NCBI RefSeq assembly: GCF_000373745.1
Contig: NZ_KB892279.1
Span: 1-64,000 of the forward strand
DNA length: 64,000 nucleotides
Direction: 5' to 3'
Source: Oligella ureolytica DSM 18253
GTDB taxonomy: Bacteria; Pseudomonadota; Gammaproteobacteria; Burkholderiales; Burkholderiaceae_B
The position numbers and the translations under genes were made by a program. The notes under the pieces are model-generated. The model ran no database searches. It was not told the origin of the DNA and saw only the letters and a list, made by a program, of their open reading frames with translations. Shown here piece after piece: positions 37,069 through 47,219 of this stretch (position 1 is the stretch's first letter; each line of letters begins with the position of its first letter).

Positions 37069-37077
37069 AGTATAACA
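37069..37077 (-). promoter_or_regulatory. Extended -10 promoter element for ffs
   Basis: TGTTATACT on the minus strand (an extended TGn plus TATACT) lies about 5 bases before the predicted 5-prime end of the 4.5S RNA. No good -35 was found, which an extended -10 can tolerate. Confidence 0.55.
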
Positions 37078-37080
37078 AGT

Positions 37081-40000
37081 TTATGAAATGACTTCCACAA
37101 AGAGCCCCTCTTCCATTAAGAATAAAGAAGCTTTGACTGCTTTGCCATCAATCGCCCGTAAATAAGCACAATAGCTCTGCAGCTGTGGTCGATGCTCTTG
37201 ACGCATACGAAGTAAATAGTCGTCGACATGCTCATCATGCCGACGACGTGAACTTTTAAAATCGATCACATGCCAATAGTCCTCGTGCGGTATCACTAAA
37301 TCCATAATCAACAACTTGCCATCAACATCGTGCAAAGGCCACTCATGCTGAGCGAGTGGATCGATTAAGTACTCTCTTAACTGAGGATTGCTTAAGCTAT
37401 TTGCAAGCAGCAGCAATAATTCCCTCATTGCCTCCTCTAACCTATCCTCACTGTAACCGGCGCTCATTAACTGATGACGCATTAATGGCTCACCTTGTAG
37501 CAATCGCTGCTTATCCCAACCCGCCAACTGATCCGCCCCCATCATCTGTAACCAGGTATGGGCTACGGTCCCTAAAAGGGCTTCATCTTCACTGGCAAAT
37601 TGCCAAGTCCCCTCCTCATTACCGGCTTCTTTCATCAGGTTTTCACCCAATTGACGATAAGAACGGTAGCCATTTTGCAGTTCCTCAATCGTCTTTTGCT
37701 TAAAGCGCACAAAATCCCCCAAGCTCAACGTAGCATCTATGTGCTCTGCACCAATATCCAACTGGTATGGCTGCTCGAATGGGCCTTGCGTAGACTCAGC
37801 TTCTTGGTTGTGAGAATCCACATAATTAGGCAAAGACTGCTTAATGACCTCAATATCCAATACCAGCGCTTGCTCAATACGGGTAAAAAACTGATTTTTT
37901 GACGGTTTAGTGACATTTAACACCCCGTCTTTTTCACTTAAGCCCATTAAATAAAAAAGATGTAAACGCTGGCATGGGCGAGTCGTTGCCACGTAGAGCA
38001 GTCGCGTTTCCTCTAACAATTCACGCTGTGCTTCTCGCGTTTTTAGCAGCTTTGTCATGGCATCTTCTGCTGCTCCATGCTGCTTCGACTGCACTGTACC
38101 TAACAAAACACCGGGCACTTTTTCACCATTAACCTCATAACTATAAGGCTCAAGACGCAAAAGTATCTCATCCCGATTATTTGAGGTGCCATGTAAACCA
38201 TATAAAATAACCTCCTCAAACTGTAGGCCTTTTGCTTTGTGAATCGTCATGATTTCCACGGCAGCACCGGCAGTCACACTCTCCGCATATAAGCTTGAGA
38301 TATGCTCTTCAAGTACTTCAAGATCAGGCGTACCATAAGGCGCCAGCTTATCAAGCAGATTGAACACAGCCTCGATATCGGCTTTTTCGGACTCTTTGGT
38401 ATACAGCAAAGGCCCACCCAATTGCTGCCACATCGTACTGACACGCATCGTAAAGCTTAAGCCCTGCTGCTCTGCACTGACACTAAGCAGCACCTCACTC
38501 AAATGCTTAAAACGAGCGAATTGTTCTTCTCCGATCTGAATGGCTAAGGTCTCATCACTAAGTGCCTCACGAATTTGCTTCAAGACATTGGGTTCTTTTT
38601 TATCGCCAAAAATCACATATAAGGTGTTTAACGTCAAACCACACAACGGCGAACGATACAAAGACAACCACGCCACGCGGTCAAAACGATAGGTCAAAGC
38701 ACGGATAATCTGCAATAAATCAATCACATAAGGTTGCTCACTGAGCGGGAACATATCCACCGCACGCACCGGAATATCGGCTTGCAATAAACGCTCGTTT
38801 AAACGTCCTAACGCGCTACGACTTTTTACTAAAATAGCGACCGGTTTTTCTTTGTCTTGATGGCGTTTGAAGGCTTCTTTGACGACCTCAACCACTCTTT
38901 CTTCTGCCGCTTCAAGCGCTAAGGATTTAGAATCAACTCCCTTAATCTCCTTATTACTGTAGTAAAAAGGATAATGTGTCACCGGCTCGAGGCTGCCCGG
39001 CCCATTAAACGACACGGAATGTTCATAAGGCACGGCACCAAATTCAGCATCATACACCTCAGGAAAACTCGTCTGATAAATTGTGTTGTTCCATTCCACT
39101 ACCCCCTCAACTGAACGAAAATTCTCTCGCAACTTGAGCACCTCGAGAGGTACGTGATTTAGTTGCTGCTCTTTAGCCACTTTAATAAAAAGCCCTACTT
39201 CTGCTTTTCTAAAGCGATAAATTGACTGCATCGGATCACCCACTAAAAACACCGTGCGTCCATCATCCGGCAACCAACCCGACGTTAATAAAGCCAATAA
39301 ATCAATTTGCATTTGACTGGTATCCTGAAACTCATCCACCAATAAATGCTGAATACGCGCATCAAGGGCCAGCAGTAAATCAGCCGGGTTGTCAGCACTA
39401 CCCAAGCCATTTAAAGCACTTAGCGCAACCTCGGTAAAATCAACGGCTCCTTCATTGACATAGACTTTATATAAGCTTTCTAAGGCCTTATTTAATACGA
39501 TAGACAGGTTTTGATAAAGCACGATCTGATCGTCTGTCAGTAGGTTAAGCGGCAAGCTTCTCACCGTCACCATAGCTTGTAAAAATGTCGGTGAAAAATC
39601 AGTTCCTTTTAAGAAGTCGATTAACCCCTTTTTAAATGGCGCATCTGCCGGTACACCGTTATTTTTATTCAGACTTTTTCTAATCGTATTTTCTTTTGTC
39701 AGCAGTGATTCCGCCACGGCTTGCCAACGCGCTAAGTCATCAACCTCTGCCGTTAAAGGATTGATATCCACGTCCTTTAGACAAGAAAGATCCGGCCAAT
39801 CCTGAGCCCACTGCACCAAGTAAGGAATGTAATTTGAGGCAAAACCAAGCGGTAAATGATCGACGAGCTGCTGCAACTGCTTCTGGATAAAGCGCTCAAA
39901 AGTCTGCACCATACTGACGATGGTTTTAGTCGGGTCACTCAAGGCGTCCTGCCATTGCTCACGTGTTTCCAACATCTGCACAATGGCATGCTCCAAATGC

Positions 40001-40533
40001 ACCAAATCCACATTTAAATGACTTAAGACTGCTTGCAGCGCCGGTAAGTCATCAATCTCACGGATGGTCATAAAAGCAGCTTCATGATACTGACGGCGAT
40101 GCGCTTCAGAAATTTCCAAACCACCACCGGTTTGCGATGACCAAGGCATGGTGCGCACTAAGCCTGAACTTAGCGAGTCAAAGGTCATGATACGTAAACG
40201 ACTCGGGTACTCCAATAAATGCCATTCTTTTTCTTGATTACGCTGTAAAACCTTTTGCGCAAGCTCCCAACTCGCCACCTTATAGTCCTCGACAGGCTTA
40301 GACTGCAGGCCTGAAGTCAGCTTTTCCATCACACGATGACGCATTTCTCCCGCCGCTTTGCGGGTAAAGGTAATGGCTAATACCTGCTCAGGCTGCTCGA
40401 CAATCGCCAGCAATGAAAGGATACGATCGGTCACGAGCTCTGTTTTTCCTGAACCCGCCGGTGCCTGAACTAAAAAGGATCGATTAGGTGCGAGCGCGCG
40501 TTTACGCTCAGCAGCGTCCGAGGGTAATCTAGT
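37081..40533 (-). CDS. addA: AddA-type helicase-nuclease (UvrD superfamily, RecB-like)
   Basis: A 1150-residue helicase-nuclease that works with its AddB-type partner to process double-strand breaks for RecA. Walker A VQAPAGSGKTELVTDRIL is near residue 25, and AITFTRKAAGEMRHRVM is motif Ia. Motif II is HLLVDEFQDTSQMQIDLL near residue 395, with GDPMQSIYRFRKAEVGLF after it and EIMTIHKAKGLQFEEVIL near residue 765. A C-terminal RecB-type nuclease is indicated by VIDFKSSRR and RPQLQSYCAYL. I start at the ATG at 40533, which has GAGGAG seven bases upstream and overlaps the addB stop. ATGs at 40557 and 40539 lie further inside addB. Confidence 0.92.
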   Translation of the reverse strand, partial: TRLPSDAAERKRALAPNRSFLVQAPAGSGKTELVTDRILSLLAIVEQPEQVLAITFTRKAAGEMRHRVMEKLTSGLQSKPVEDYKVASWELAQKVLQRNQEKEWHLLEYPSRLRIMTFDSLSSGLVRTMPWSSQTGGGLEISEAHRRQYHEAAFMTIREIDDLPALQAVLSHLNVDLVHLEHAIVQMLETREQWQDALSDPTKTIVSMVQTFERFIQKQLQQLVDHLPLGFASNYIPYLVQWAQDWPDLSCLKDVDINPLTAEVDDLARWQAVAESLLTKENTIRKSLNKNNGVPADAPFKKGLIDFLKGTDFSPTFLQAMVTVRSLPLNLLTDDQIVLYQNLSIVLNKALESLYKVYVNEGAVDFTEVALSALNGLGSADNPADLLLALDARIQHLLVDEFQDTSQMQIDLLALLTSGWLPDDGRTVFLVGDPMQSIYRFRKAEVGLFIKVAKEQQLNHVPLEVLKLRENFRSVEGVVEWNNTIYQTSFPEVYDAEFGAVPYEHSVSFNGPGSLEPVTHYPFYYSNKEIKGVDSKSLALEAAEERVVEVVKEAFKRHQDKEKPVAILVKSRSALGRLNERLLQADIPVRAVDMFPLSEQPYVIDLLQIIRALTYRFDRVAWLSLYRSPLCGLTLNTLYVIFGDKKEPNVLKQIREALSDETLAIQIGEEQFARFKHLSEVLLSVSAEQQGLSFTMRVSTMWQQLGGPLLYTKESEKADIEAVFNLLDKLAPYGTPDLEVLEEHISSLYAESVTAGAAVEIMTIHKAKGLQFEEVILYGLHGTSNNRDEILLRLEPYSYEVNGEKVPGVLLGTVQSKQHGAAEDAMTKLLKTREAQRELLEETRLLYVATTRPCQRLHLFYLMGLSEKDGVLNVTKPSKNQFFTRIEQALVLDIEVIKQSLPNYVDSHNQEAESTQGPFEQPYQLDIGAEHIDATLSLGDFVRFKQKTIEELQNGYRSYRQLGENLMKEAGNEEGTWQFASEDEALLGTVAHTWLQMMGADQLAGWDKQRLLQGEPLMRHQLMSAGYSEDRLEEAMRELLLLLANSLSNPQLREYLIDPLAQHEWPLHDVDGKLLIMDLVIPHEDYWHVIDFKSSRRRHDEHVDDYLLRMRQEHRPQLQSYCAYLRAIDGKAVKASLFLMEEGLFVEVIS

Positions 40534-43273
40534 CATTGTCATTCTCCTCTTCATCAAAGACCTGATCTAGGCGCAAGAAAGGTAAGACCTCACAATACTG
40601 CATATCCTTTTGAGAAACATAGCGATTGGCAGCATAACCACGCGCTATTTCATCAGCTAAACCCATTAACACACCCTTCCAATGACTTAATTGCTGCTCA
40701 AACTCAGCTTCTTCTTTTAGTTCAACGCCGGACCTACCCGGATATGACCAGTTGGCTAATCCAATACCGGCAAAACCCATCTGTTTAGGTTTTAAACCAC
40801 CAAAACCTACACCGCCAACCTCATTGATCGGGTGCTCGCCATAGGCCGCATACAAGGGTAGTTGCAAATCAATCGGACGCTCCCTATACCAGTTCTGCTT
40901 GTAGTTAGGAAGGTTGCCGGTTTTATAATCTAAGTATAAATAGCTATCATTTTCTAAAAAATCCACACGATCAATCTTGACCCGTATCTTGATTTTAGAC
41001 AGAGTAATCTCCGCATTTTTCTCAATATCGGCTACCGTAAAAGCTAGCTCCCGTTGTTGTTCTAATTTTAAGAAATGGAATAACTGGCTTTTTGCAAAGT
41101 CTTTTTCCAACGCCAATAACGTCGCCGAATCAAAGAGCAACTCACTACGCGCTGAGGCATCAACTACCTCAGCAATCTTCGCTTCCAGTTCGCTATCACT
41201 CATCGCGTTGAGCGTGGCCTGATCCCGCACATCACGCCAAAAACTCTCTAAAGAAGCGTGAATAAAGCTGCCTCGCTGCATACGATCCAACTCATAGCGC
41301 GGATAGGGCTCAAAAGCGCGCATATGCAAACGATACACTGCAAACGCCCATTGCGGGTTGATGGCTTGTAAATCAATTAATCGGGAACCTCCTGACAGCA
41401 AACCGTCCGCCGGCACCGGCGGACCGTAATCATCCCTTAAGAACTCAAGCGCAGCGGGTGTTGCTTGCTGAGACTCAGTAGCCGCTTGATTCACTTCGTC
41501 AAGATCCTCAACCTTAGCCCACTTCTCTTCTGCCAAATGCTGATGAATAAGCGGTGATGCTTTCGTTGGCATTTCCCCGGCAAAGGCATGCCAACTAATC
41601 GTGATATCCGGTGCTGTTTTCAACAGACTCTTCAGCATCGCTTCAGCCCATAGAAACTCGCGCTTGTGATCCGTCCTCGGCGCATCAACTCGCAACAAAG
41701 CCGATTTTGGAAGTAAAGGATTTGGCTTTGGCACGGTGGGCAAAACATCATCCTGCATACTTAAGATCCATACGGCATCCCACTTAGCCCCTTCAGCCTC
41801 CAACATACCCAACACATCAAGACGTGCGGTGGGCGCTCTCTGCGGTTGGAAAATCTGCTGTTTACAGACTCTCTCGAAGAGATAATAAGCGTCGCTAACC
41901 GTCATGTGGTCTAACGCCTGTGATAGAGGCACTGCATTTTTTAGAGCCTGTTCAAACGCACCGCATACTTGATACTGAGCAGAACTTAATTTCTTAATAC
42001 CGGGAAAGGCAAAGAGTTCGAAAAAAGCTTTAAATTTCTGCAGCCAACGATTTAACCTTAGGTACTTTTCATCGTCTGCAAATAGGGCAAAAGCTCTCTC
42101 TGTCAGCTCACTAAACTCATCGCTAATATCATATAAAAACTGCTTAACCTGATGTTTGCTATAACTGACTTTGTTATTTTGTCGTAGCGCCAAGTCAACG
42201 GCACTTAATTGATCTGCCCAGGTTGACACCAAGGCTTCCTGAGCAAGCAGCAAGGACTCACCAATCTCCTGAGTTGGCATACGTTTTGAAGCGCTTAACT
42301 TGATGAACAGCTTAAGCCACGCAAGGGCGGAGCGCACAATGGACCAGTCACTGAGCGGACGACCGATGGCCACGTTATAAAGCAAATCAGCATTTAAACC
42401 GCCGTCTTGAATACGCTCATGTAAATAGCGACGCACCGTATTAAGTTCTGTTTGCAGCATGGGATCGATAATGGCAAAGCGACCACGCGGATGCTTTTGA
42501 AGCATTTGCTTAGCCCAGTTAACCGCTACTTCTAATTCTTCGGCTCTGCTTTGCGTGCGGATCACTTGCAGCTTAGCGACTTCTTCTAATTCACTTTCAA
42601 GAATGTATAGCTCAGCCCCCAAAGCTTGGCACGCGTTCAATAAGTCAACCTGAATAGCAGACAACTCTCTAAAACCCAATAAGACAATTTTCTTCGCGAT
42701 GTTTTTTTGTAAGCGTTGGGTAGTGTAGGTACTGCTGTCAGTATTTGATGAGGCGTTGACCGCATGTTGTTGTAATTGCTCTAAAAGCCATTGATTTTTT
42801 AATGGTCCGTCAATCGCGTCCCGTTCCTGCAACCTTTGAAGATAATGCGCCTTGATCTTTTTATACTCAATATATTCGGGCGTCTCTTCAAGCGCTTCAA
42901 CCTGCACACCCCACTCTACTTGCAAGGTATAGGCGTCGGACAAAACCTTGGCAAGTTTAGTCAAATTCAATGTGTTGAGATGCTGCTCTTCCAAGACGGC
43001 TTCCCAATAGAGCAATGATGCGAACGGGGTCAACTGCTTAGCGGCAGGCACTTTACCAGCAGTAAAGATCAACCGCTCATAAAGAAACTCTAAAAACAAA
43101 TTCCACGGCTGCACCTGCGCCAATTGAAACACTTTGGCATCGTGACGTTTAGCAGCAATTAATTCTTTTTTTAAATGAATGGCCATCCGGTTATTGACCG
43201 TGACCACCATGGTATCAGTCGCTGGAAAATCCAGTAACTGCTGTCTTGAAATGATCTCTAAACTATCCAGCAT
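40529..43273 (-). CDS. addB: AddB-type PD-(D/E)XK nuclease, partner of AddA
   Basis: A 914-residue protein that precedes addA in the same operon and overlaps it by 5 bases. The N-terminal two thirds resemble an inactive helicase-like AddB scaffold without a Walker A motif. The C-terminal nuclease is visible: GSFIHASLESFW near residue 680, then VKIDRVDFLENDSYLYLDYKTG near residue 790 with the catalytic Asp and Lys, and DLQLPLYAAYGEHP. Only one cysteine follows the nuclease motif, so the iron-sulfur cluster of Bacillus AddB is not expected. The ribosome site AAGGCGGAG precedes the ATG at 43273. Confidence 0.85.
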   Translation of the reverse strand: MLDSLEIISRQQLLDFPATDTMVVTVNNRMAIHLKKELIAAKRHDAKVFQLAQVQPWNLFLEFLYERLIFTAGKVPAAKQLTPFASLLYWEAVLEEQHLNTLNLTKLAKVLSDAYTLQVEWGVQVEALEETPEYIEYKKIKAHYLQRLQERDAIDGPLKNQWLLEQLQQHAVNASSNTDSSTYTTQRLQKNIAKKIVLLGFRELSAIQVDLLNACQALGAELYILESELEEVAKLQVIRTQSRAEELEVAVNWAKQMLQKHPRGRFAIIDPMLQTELNTVRRYLHERIQDGGLNADLLYNVAIGRPLSDWSIVRSALAWLKLFIKLSASKRMPTQEIGESLLLAQEALVSTWADQLSAVDLALRQNNKVSYSKHQVKQFLYDISDEFSELTERAFALFADDEKYLRLNRWLQKFKAFFELFAFPGIKKLSSAQYQVCGAFEQALKNAVPLSQALDHMTVSDAYYLFERVCKQQIFQPQRAPTARLDVLGMLEAEGAKWDAVWILSMQDDVLPTVPKPNPLLPKSALLRVDAPRTDHKREFLWAEAMLKSLLKTAPDITISWHAFAGEMPTKASPLIHQHLAEEKWAKVEDLDEVNQAATESQQATPAALEFLRDDYGPPVPADGLLSGGSRLIDLQAINPQWAFAVYRLHMRAFEPYPRYELDRMQRGSFIHASLESFWRDVRDQATLNAMSDSELEAKIAEVVDASARSELLFDSATLLALEKDFAKSQLFHFLKLEQQRELAFTVADIEKNAEITLSKIKIRVKIDRVDFLENDSYLYLDYKTGNLPNYKQNWYRERPIDLQLPLYAAYGEHPINEVGGVGFGGLKPKQMGFAGIGLANWSYPGRSGVELKEEAEFEQQLSHWKGVLMGLADEIARGYAANRYVSQKDMQYCEVLPFLRLDQVFDEEENDND

Positions 43274-43354
43274 CGCTCCGCCTTAAGCACTTAATGATTG
43301 TTTGATATTTAAAAATAATGGTAGTTAATTTTAAGCTACCGACACCTTTCTGCG

Positions 43355-43392
43355 AAGAGAAAGGCGCATACCGTCATGATATGCGCCCTTTT
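43355..43392. terminator. Terminator-like hairpin between acyl-CoA synthetase gene and addB
   Basis: GGCGCATA at 43363-43370 pairs with TATGCGCC at 43380-43387. On the minus strand it is followed by TTTCTCTTC, and on the plus strand by CTTTTAAA. It probably ends the acyl-CoA synthetase transcript. Confidence 0.7.
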
Positions 43393-43415
43393 AAACAGTT
43401 AATTAAGCAGTTGCT

Positions 43416-45041
43416 CTACGTAAACAAAGCCTCTGCCTGCTTTCTCAGCTCGAACTTTTGAATCTTACCCGTCGCTGTTTTAGCTAACTCACCAAAGACA
43501 TAATGCTTAGGGCGCTTAAAGCCGGCTAACTTAGCACGACAATATTGATCCAATTCCTCCTCTGTGATGACTGCACCCTCCTGCAACTCGACAAAAGCAA
43601 CTGGCACCTCACCCCACTTTTCATCGGCTAATGCAACGACAGCGACATTTGCCACACCGGGGTATTTATAAAGCACATCTTCCACCTCAATACTGGAGAC
43701 ATTTTCACCACCGGAAATAATAATGTCCTTGCTGCGGTCTTTAATCTGCGCATAGCCATCAGGATACAGAACACCTAAATCACCTGTATGGAACCAACCA
43801 CCGGCAAAGGCCTTGTCAGTTTCCTGAGGATTTTTAAGGTAGCCTTTCATGACAATATTGCCGCGGAACATCAGCTCGCCAAAGGTTTTTCCATCAGCAG
43901 GGACCGGCTTCATCGCGCTCGGATCCATCACCGCAAACCCGGACTGCAGGGTATATCGTACGCCCTGACGTGCCTTTTTCATTGCTCTTTCACTGACCGT
44001 TAACTCATCCCACTCCGGCTTTTCAACACAGCCGGCAGATGGGCCGTAGATCTCCGTTAGCCCATACACATGTGTGATATTAAAGCCCATTTCTTCCATA
44101 CGGGCTAAAATAGCTTCGGGAGGCGCAGCACCGGCGACCATCCCATTGACTTGATGTTCAATGCCCTGCTTACACTCGGCCGGCGCATTGGCTAAAGCCG
44201 CATGCACCACAGGAGCAGCACAATAATAATTAACTCGCTCCTGTCGGATTAAGTCAAAACAAAGCGTCGGCTCAAATTTGCGTAAGCATACATTGACCCC
44301 ACCACGCGCAGCAATCGTCCAAGCAAAACACCAGCCATTACAATGAAATAAGGGTAAGGTCCATAGATAAACCGGACGCTTAGGCATATCAAATTCTAAT
44401 ATCTGCGCGATCGCATTTAAGGCTGCACCGCGGTGATGGTACACCACACCCTTAGGGTTTCCGGTAGTGCCTGAGGTGTAGTTCAGTGCAATCGCATCCC
44501 ACTCATCCTCCGGCAACACCCAGTTATCAAGGTCTTCTGCTGATGCTAAAAAAGTCTCATAATCCACATCAGCAAATAGCTCCACCCCCTGAGGACCTAA
44601 CTCATCATTGACCTGGATGATTTTTAATGCCGGCAGCTCCGCCTTAATCCTGGGAATAAACGCTGCGAACTCACTGTCTACCAGGAGGAACTCGGCTTCG
44701 CCATGCTTTAAACAAAAAATCAGCCCATCCACTTCTAAACGGACATTCAATGCCAGCAACACGCCTCCGGACATCGGTACCCCAAAACTGGCCTCAACCA
44801 TGGCAGGCGTATTATATAAAAGCGTAGCGATCGTTGTGCTACGCGTTGCACCATTTTGCCTTAAAGCAGCTGCCATTTGACGACAACGATAGTAGGTTTC
44901 AGTCCAATTCTGTCGAGTCGTCCCATGAACAATAGATAGCTCATCACCAAATACCTCATGAGCACGGACTAAGAAATCAATGGGGGTAATTGGTACGTAA
45001 TTTGCGGCATTTTTGCCCAGACCTGTATCGTAATCGGCCAT
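43416..45041 (-). CDS. Acyl-CoA synthetase (AMP-forming), medium-chain/DmdB-like
   Basis: A 541-residue adenylate-forming ligase that activates a carboxylic acid to its CoA thioester. Family motifs are LNYTSGTTGNPKGVVYHHRG near residue 185 (P-loop), HVYGLTEIYGPSAGC near residue 315, GWFHTGDLGVLYPDGYAQIKDR near residue 410 and the C-terminal lysine in TATGKIQKFELRKQ. The start region (TPIDFLVRAHEVFGD) and the LPLFHCNGWCFAW segment are typical of the fatty-acid/3-methylthiopropionate ligase branch. The acid used is not known. GGAG precedes the ATG at 45041. It has no operon partner, and a terminator follows. Confidence 0.88.
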   Translation of the reverse strand: MADYDTGLGKNAANYVPITPIDFLVRAHEVFGDELSIVHGTTRQNWTETYYRCRQMAAALRQNGATRSTTIATLLYNTPAMVEASFGVPMSGGVLLALNVRLEVDGLIFCLKHGEAEFLLVDSEFAAFIPRIKAELPALKIIQVNDELGPQGVELFADVDYETFLASAEDLDNWVLPEDEWDAIALNYTSGTTGNPKGVVYHHRGAALNAIAQILEFDMPKRPVYLWTLPLFHCNGWCFAWTIAARGGVNVCLRKFEPTLCFDLIRQERVNYYCAAPVVHAALANAPAECKQGIEHQVNGMVAGAAPPEAILARMEEMGFNITHVYGLTEIYGPSAGCVEKPEWDELTVSERAMKKARQGVRYTLQSGFAVMDPSAMKPVPADGKTFGELMFRGNIVMKGYLKNPQETDKAFAGGWFHTGDLGVLYPDGYAQIKDRSKDIIISGGENVSSIEVEDVLYKYPGVANVAVVALADEKWGEVPVAFVELQEGAVITEEELDQYCRAKLAGFKRPKHYVFGELAKTATGKIQKFELRKQAEALFT

Positions 45042-45213
45042 GTTGTCTCCTGATTTAAAATTATGCTTTTTAAAATAGTAACCGTATTCAAAAGTATGGC
45101 ATGGATCTAAGTTTAAACCTTAGTCGATAGCCTGCAAATCAGACTTAAGTCATAGACTTGCTTCATTTTTATTTAAACGCAAACTGCTACACGCGCCTAT
45201 TTAAAATAACACC

Positions 45214-46107
45214 CTAAGCGCGCGGGTGATGCTTTTGATGTAAACTTTTTAAGCGCTCGCGCGCCACATGCGTATAAATTTGTGTGGTTGAAATATCCGC
45301 ATGACCTAACAGCATCTGGACCACTCGCAAATCCGCCCCATGATTGAGTAAATGTGTCGCAAAAGCGTGTCTTAGCACATGAGGTGATAGCGGCACTTGA
45401 ATCGCTTGTTGCTGCGCGTATTTCTTCACTAATTGCCAAAATGCTTGGCGACTCATGGCACGACCCAAGCGTGTGATAAATACCGCGTCATCAATCCGAC
45501 CCTTTAGTAATTCCGGTCGACCCTCCTGCAAGTATTGCACCAAGTAATCAACAGCCACTTCCCCCAGTGGCACAATACGGTCTTTACCCCCCTTACCTTC
45601 AACCACTCGGACAAAGCCTTCGTTTAAAGCCAGATGAAAACTCTTTAAGCTAATCAATTCAGTCACACGTAGCCCGGTTGCATAAAGCGTTTCCATCATG
45701 GCCTTATCCCTAAGCCCGCCCGGGGTCGTGATGTCAGGTGCGGCCAACAACAATTCAACCTGTGCCTCACTTAGGGTATTAGGAAATCGTGCCGCTTGCT
45801 TTGCAGGCTGTATGTGTAGACAGGGATCTTCGTCAATCCGACGACTTTGAATGGCCCATGCATAAAAACGTCTGAGCGTCGCTAAACGGCGATTCGCTGT
45901 ACTCGCCTTGGTTTGCAAATGCATTTGCGCTAACCACGCTTGAATATCCTCTGCTCTTACTGCTAATAGCGAGATATTGTTACGCTTTTCTTTTAAAAAC
46001 TTAAGAAAAATACCTAAATCCTGCCGATAAGCGGATAGCGTATTTTTGGATAAGCCTTCCTCTAACCACAAGGTATCTAAAAAAGAAGAGACATCGCTTT
46101 CTTGCAT
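45214..46107 (-). CDS. xerD: Site-specific tyrosine recombinase XerD
   Basis: XerD with XerC resolves chromosome dimers at dif during division. The 297 residues have the N-terminal core-binding domain (FLDTLWLEEGLSKNTLSAYR) and a complete catalytic set: Arg in ATGLRVTELISL near residue 150, Lys in EGKGGKDRIVPL, then SPHVLRHAFATHLLNHGADL near residue 243, LLGHADISTTQIYTHV with the nucleophile Tyr near residue 278. The ATG at 46107 has GGGAAG upstream; the ATG at 46119 adds only MGSI. No dif site was noticed nearby. Confidence 0.94.
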   Translation of the reverse strand: MQESDVSSFLDTLWLEEGLSKNTLSAYRQDLGIFLKFLKEKRNNISLLAVRAEDIQAWLAQMHLQTKASTANRRLATLRRFYAWAIQSRRIDEDPCLHIQPAKQAARFPNTLSEAQVELLLAAPDITTPGGLRDKAMMETLYATGLRVTELISLKSFHLALNEGFVRVVEGKGGKDRIVPLGEVAVDYLVQYLQEGRPELLKGRIDDAVFITRLGRAMSRQAFWQLVKKYAQQQAIQVPLSPHVLRHAFATHLLNHGADLRVVQMLLGHADISTTQIYTHVARERLKSLHQKHHPRA

Positions 46108-46222
46108 TATGCTTCCCATTTAAAAATTAATATTCAGCTATACTAGCTAACTGTGTTTTCGCACATAGAAATTGCGCATTAATTCCCAACCCATTCTAAA
46201 CATTAAACCAATCCCTTCCGTC

Positions 46223-47152
46223 ATGTCTATTTTATATATTCTCTTACCTGACATTATCCTTGTAGCGCTTGGTTGGTTCCTACTTAACAAGATGGGTTTT
46301 AGTCGTGAGTTTTTTGCCACCACTGAAAAAATGGTGTATTTCATCATGTTTCCGGCATTGTTATTTCGCTCTGTTTTATTGAGTCCACTGAGTCTTAATA
46401 CCGCAGGCACCTCTTTGTTGTCTTGTGCTTTATTAGCCTTTGCCGGTTTATTAGTCGCGAGCTTAGCCCGACCGGTTTTAAAAATAGATGAGCGCTCAGC
46501 TAACTCAACACAGCAATGTGTTTATCGCTTCAGTACCTACATTGCCCTTTCCATCGCCCCCTCCGTTGGCGGCACAGAGGGAGTGGCGGTGATGGCGGTT
46601 TTTATCGGTTTTACCGTGCCTTTAGTTAATATCTTAGCTGTTCGCGCCTTGGCAGCAGGTCAAGGTGGCATGATTAAGTCCATACTCACCAACCCATTAG
46701 TACTTGCTACCGCCTCTGCCGTGGGCTTGAATTTACTCGGTTTCCAATTACCTGAGGTACTTAGCAACACCTTATCTAAACTGGGTCAAGGTTCCATTCC
46801 ACTCGGTCTGATTTGTATTGGTGCAGCACTAAAACTCAGAGAAGGCACTGCCAATGCACCGTTAGTTGCTTGGATGACCGCGGGACGCCTGCTTTTGATG
46901 CCGATGTGTGCCATTCTTATCGCACTGATTATGGGTTTCAGCGTATTGGAAACACAGATGTTTGTCATCTTTGCTGCTATTCCCACCGCACCGGCGGCTT
47001 ATGTTTTAACCGTACGCATGGGTGGTGACGCTCGTTTAGTCGCCAATATTATTTCTGTACAAACCTTATGTTGTGTATTAACTATCCCGATGTGGCTATT
47101 TCTTATCGTCAACACATCTTTTTTACAAACAATTGTTAATTATTTTCAATAA
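46223..47152 (+). CDS. AEC-family transporter (auxin efflux carrier type permease)
   Basis: A 309-residue inner-membrane permease with about ten hydrophobic segments and the short, charged central loop of the AEC family (Pfam Mem_trans). Members export or exchange organic acids such as malate or malonate; the substrate here cannot be inferred. Visible features are the start LYILLPDIILVALGWFL and SVGGTEGVAVMAVFIGF near residue 115, and the repeat-like second half with IPLGLICIGAALKL near residue 195. I use the ATG at 46223; the open frame from a TTG at 46172 would add 17 hydrophilic residues. It is divergent from xerD. Confidence 0.87.
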   Translation: MSILYILLPDIILVALGWFLLNKMGFSREFFATTEKMVYFIMFPALLFRSVLLSPLSLNTAGTSLLSCALLAFAGLLVASLARPVLKIDERSANSTQQCVYRFSTYIALSIAPSVGGTEGVAVMAVFIGFTVPLVNILAVRALAAGQGGMIKSILTNPLVLATASAVGLNLLGFQLPEVLSNTLSKLGQGSIPLGLICIGAALKLREGTANAPLVAWMTAGRLLLMPMCAILIALIMGFSVLETQMFVIFAAIPTAPAAYVLTVRMGGDARLVANIISVQTLCCVLTIPMWLFLIVNTSFLQTIVNYFQ

Positions 47153-47219
47153 TAAACACAAATAATAACTTAAAATTTACTTAATTAACAATGAATTAGC
47201 ATTACCATCTCGAATTCAC

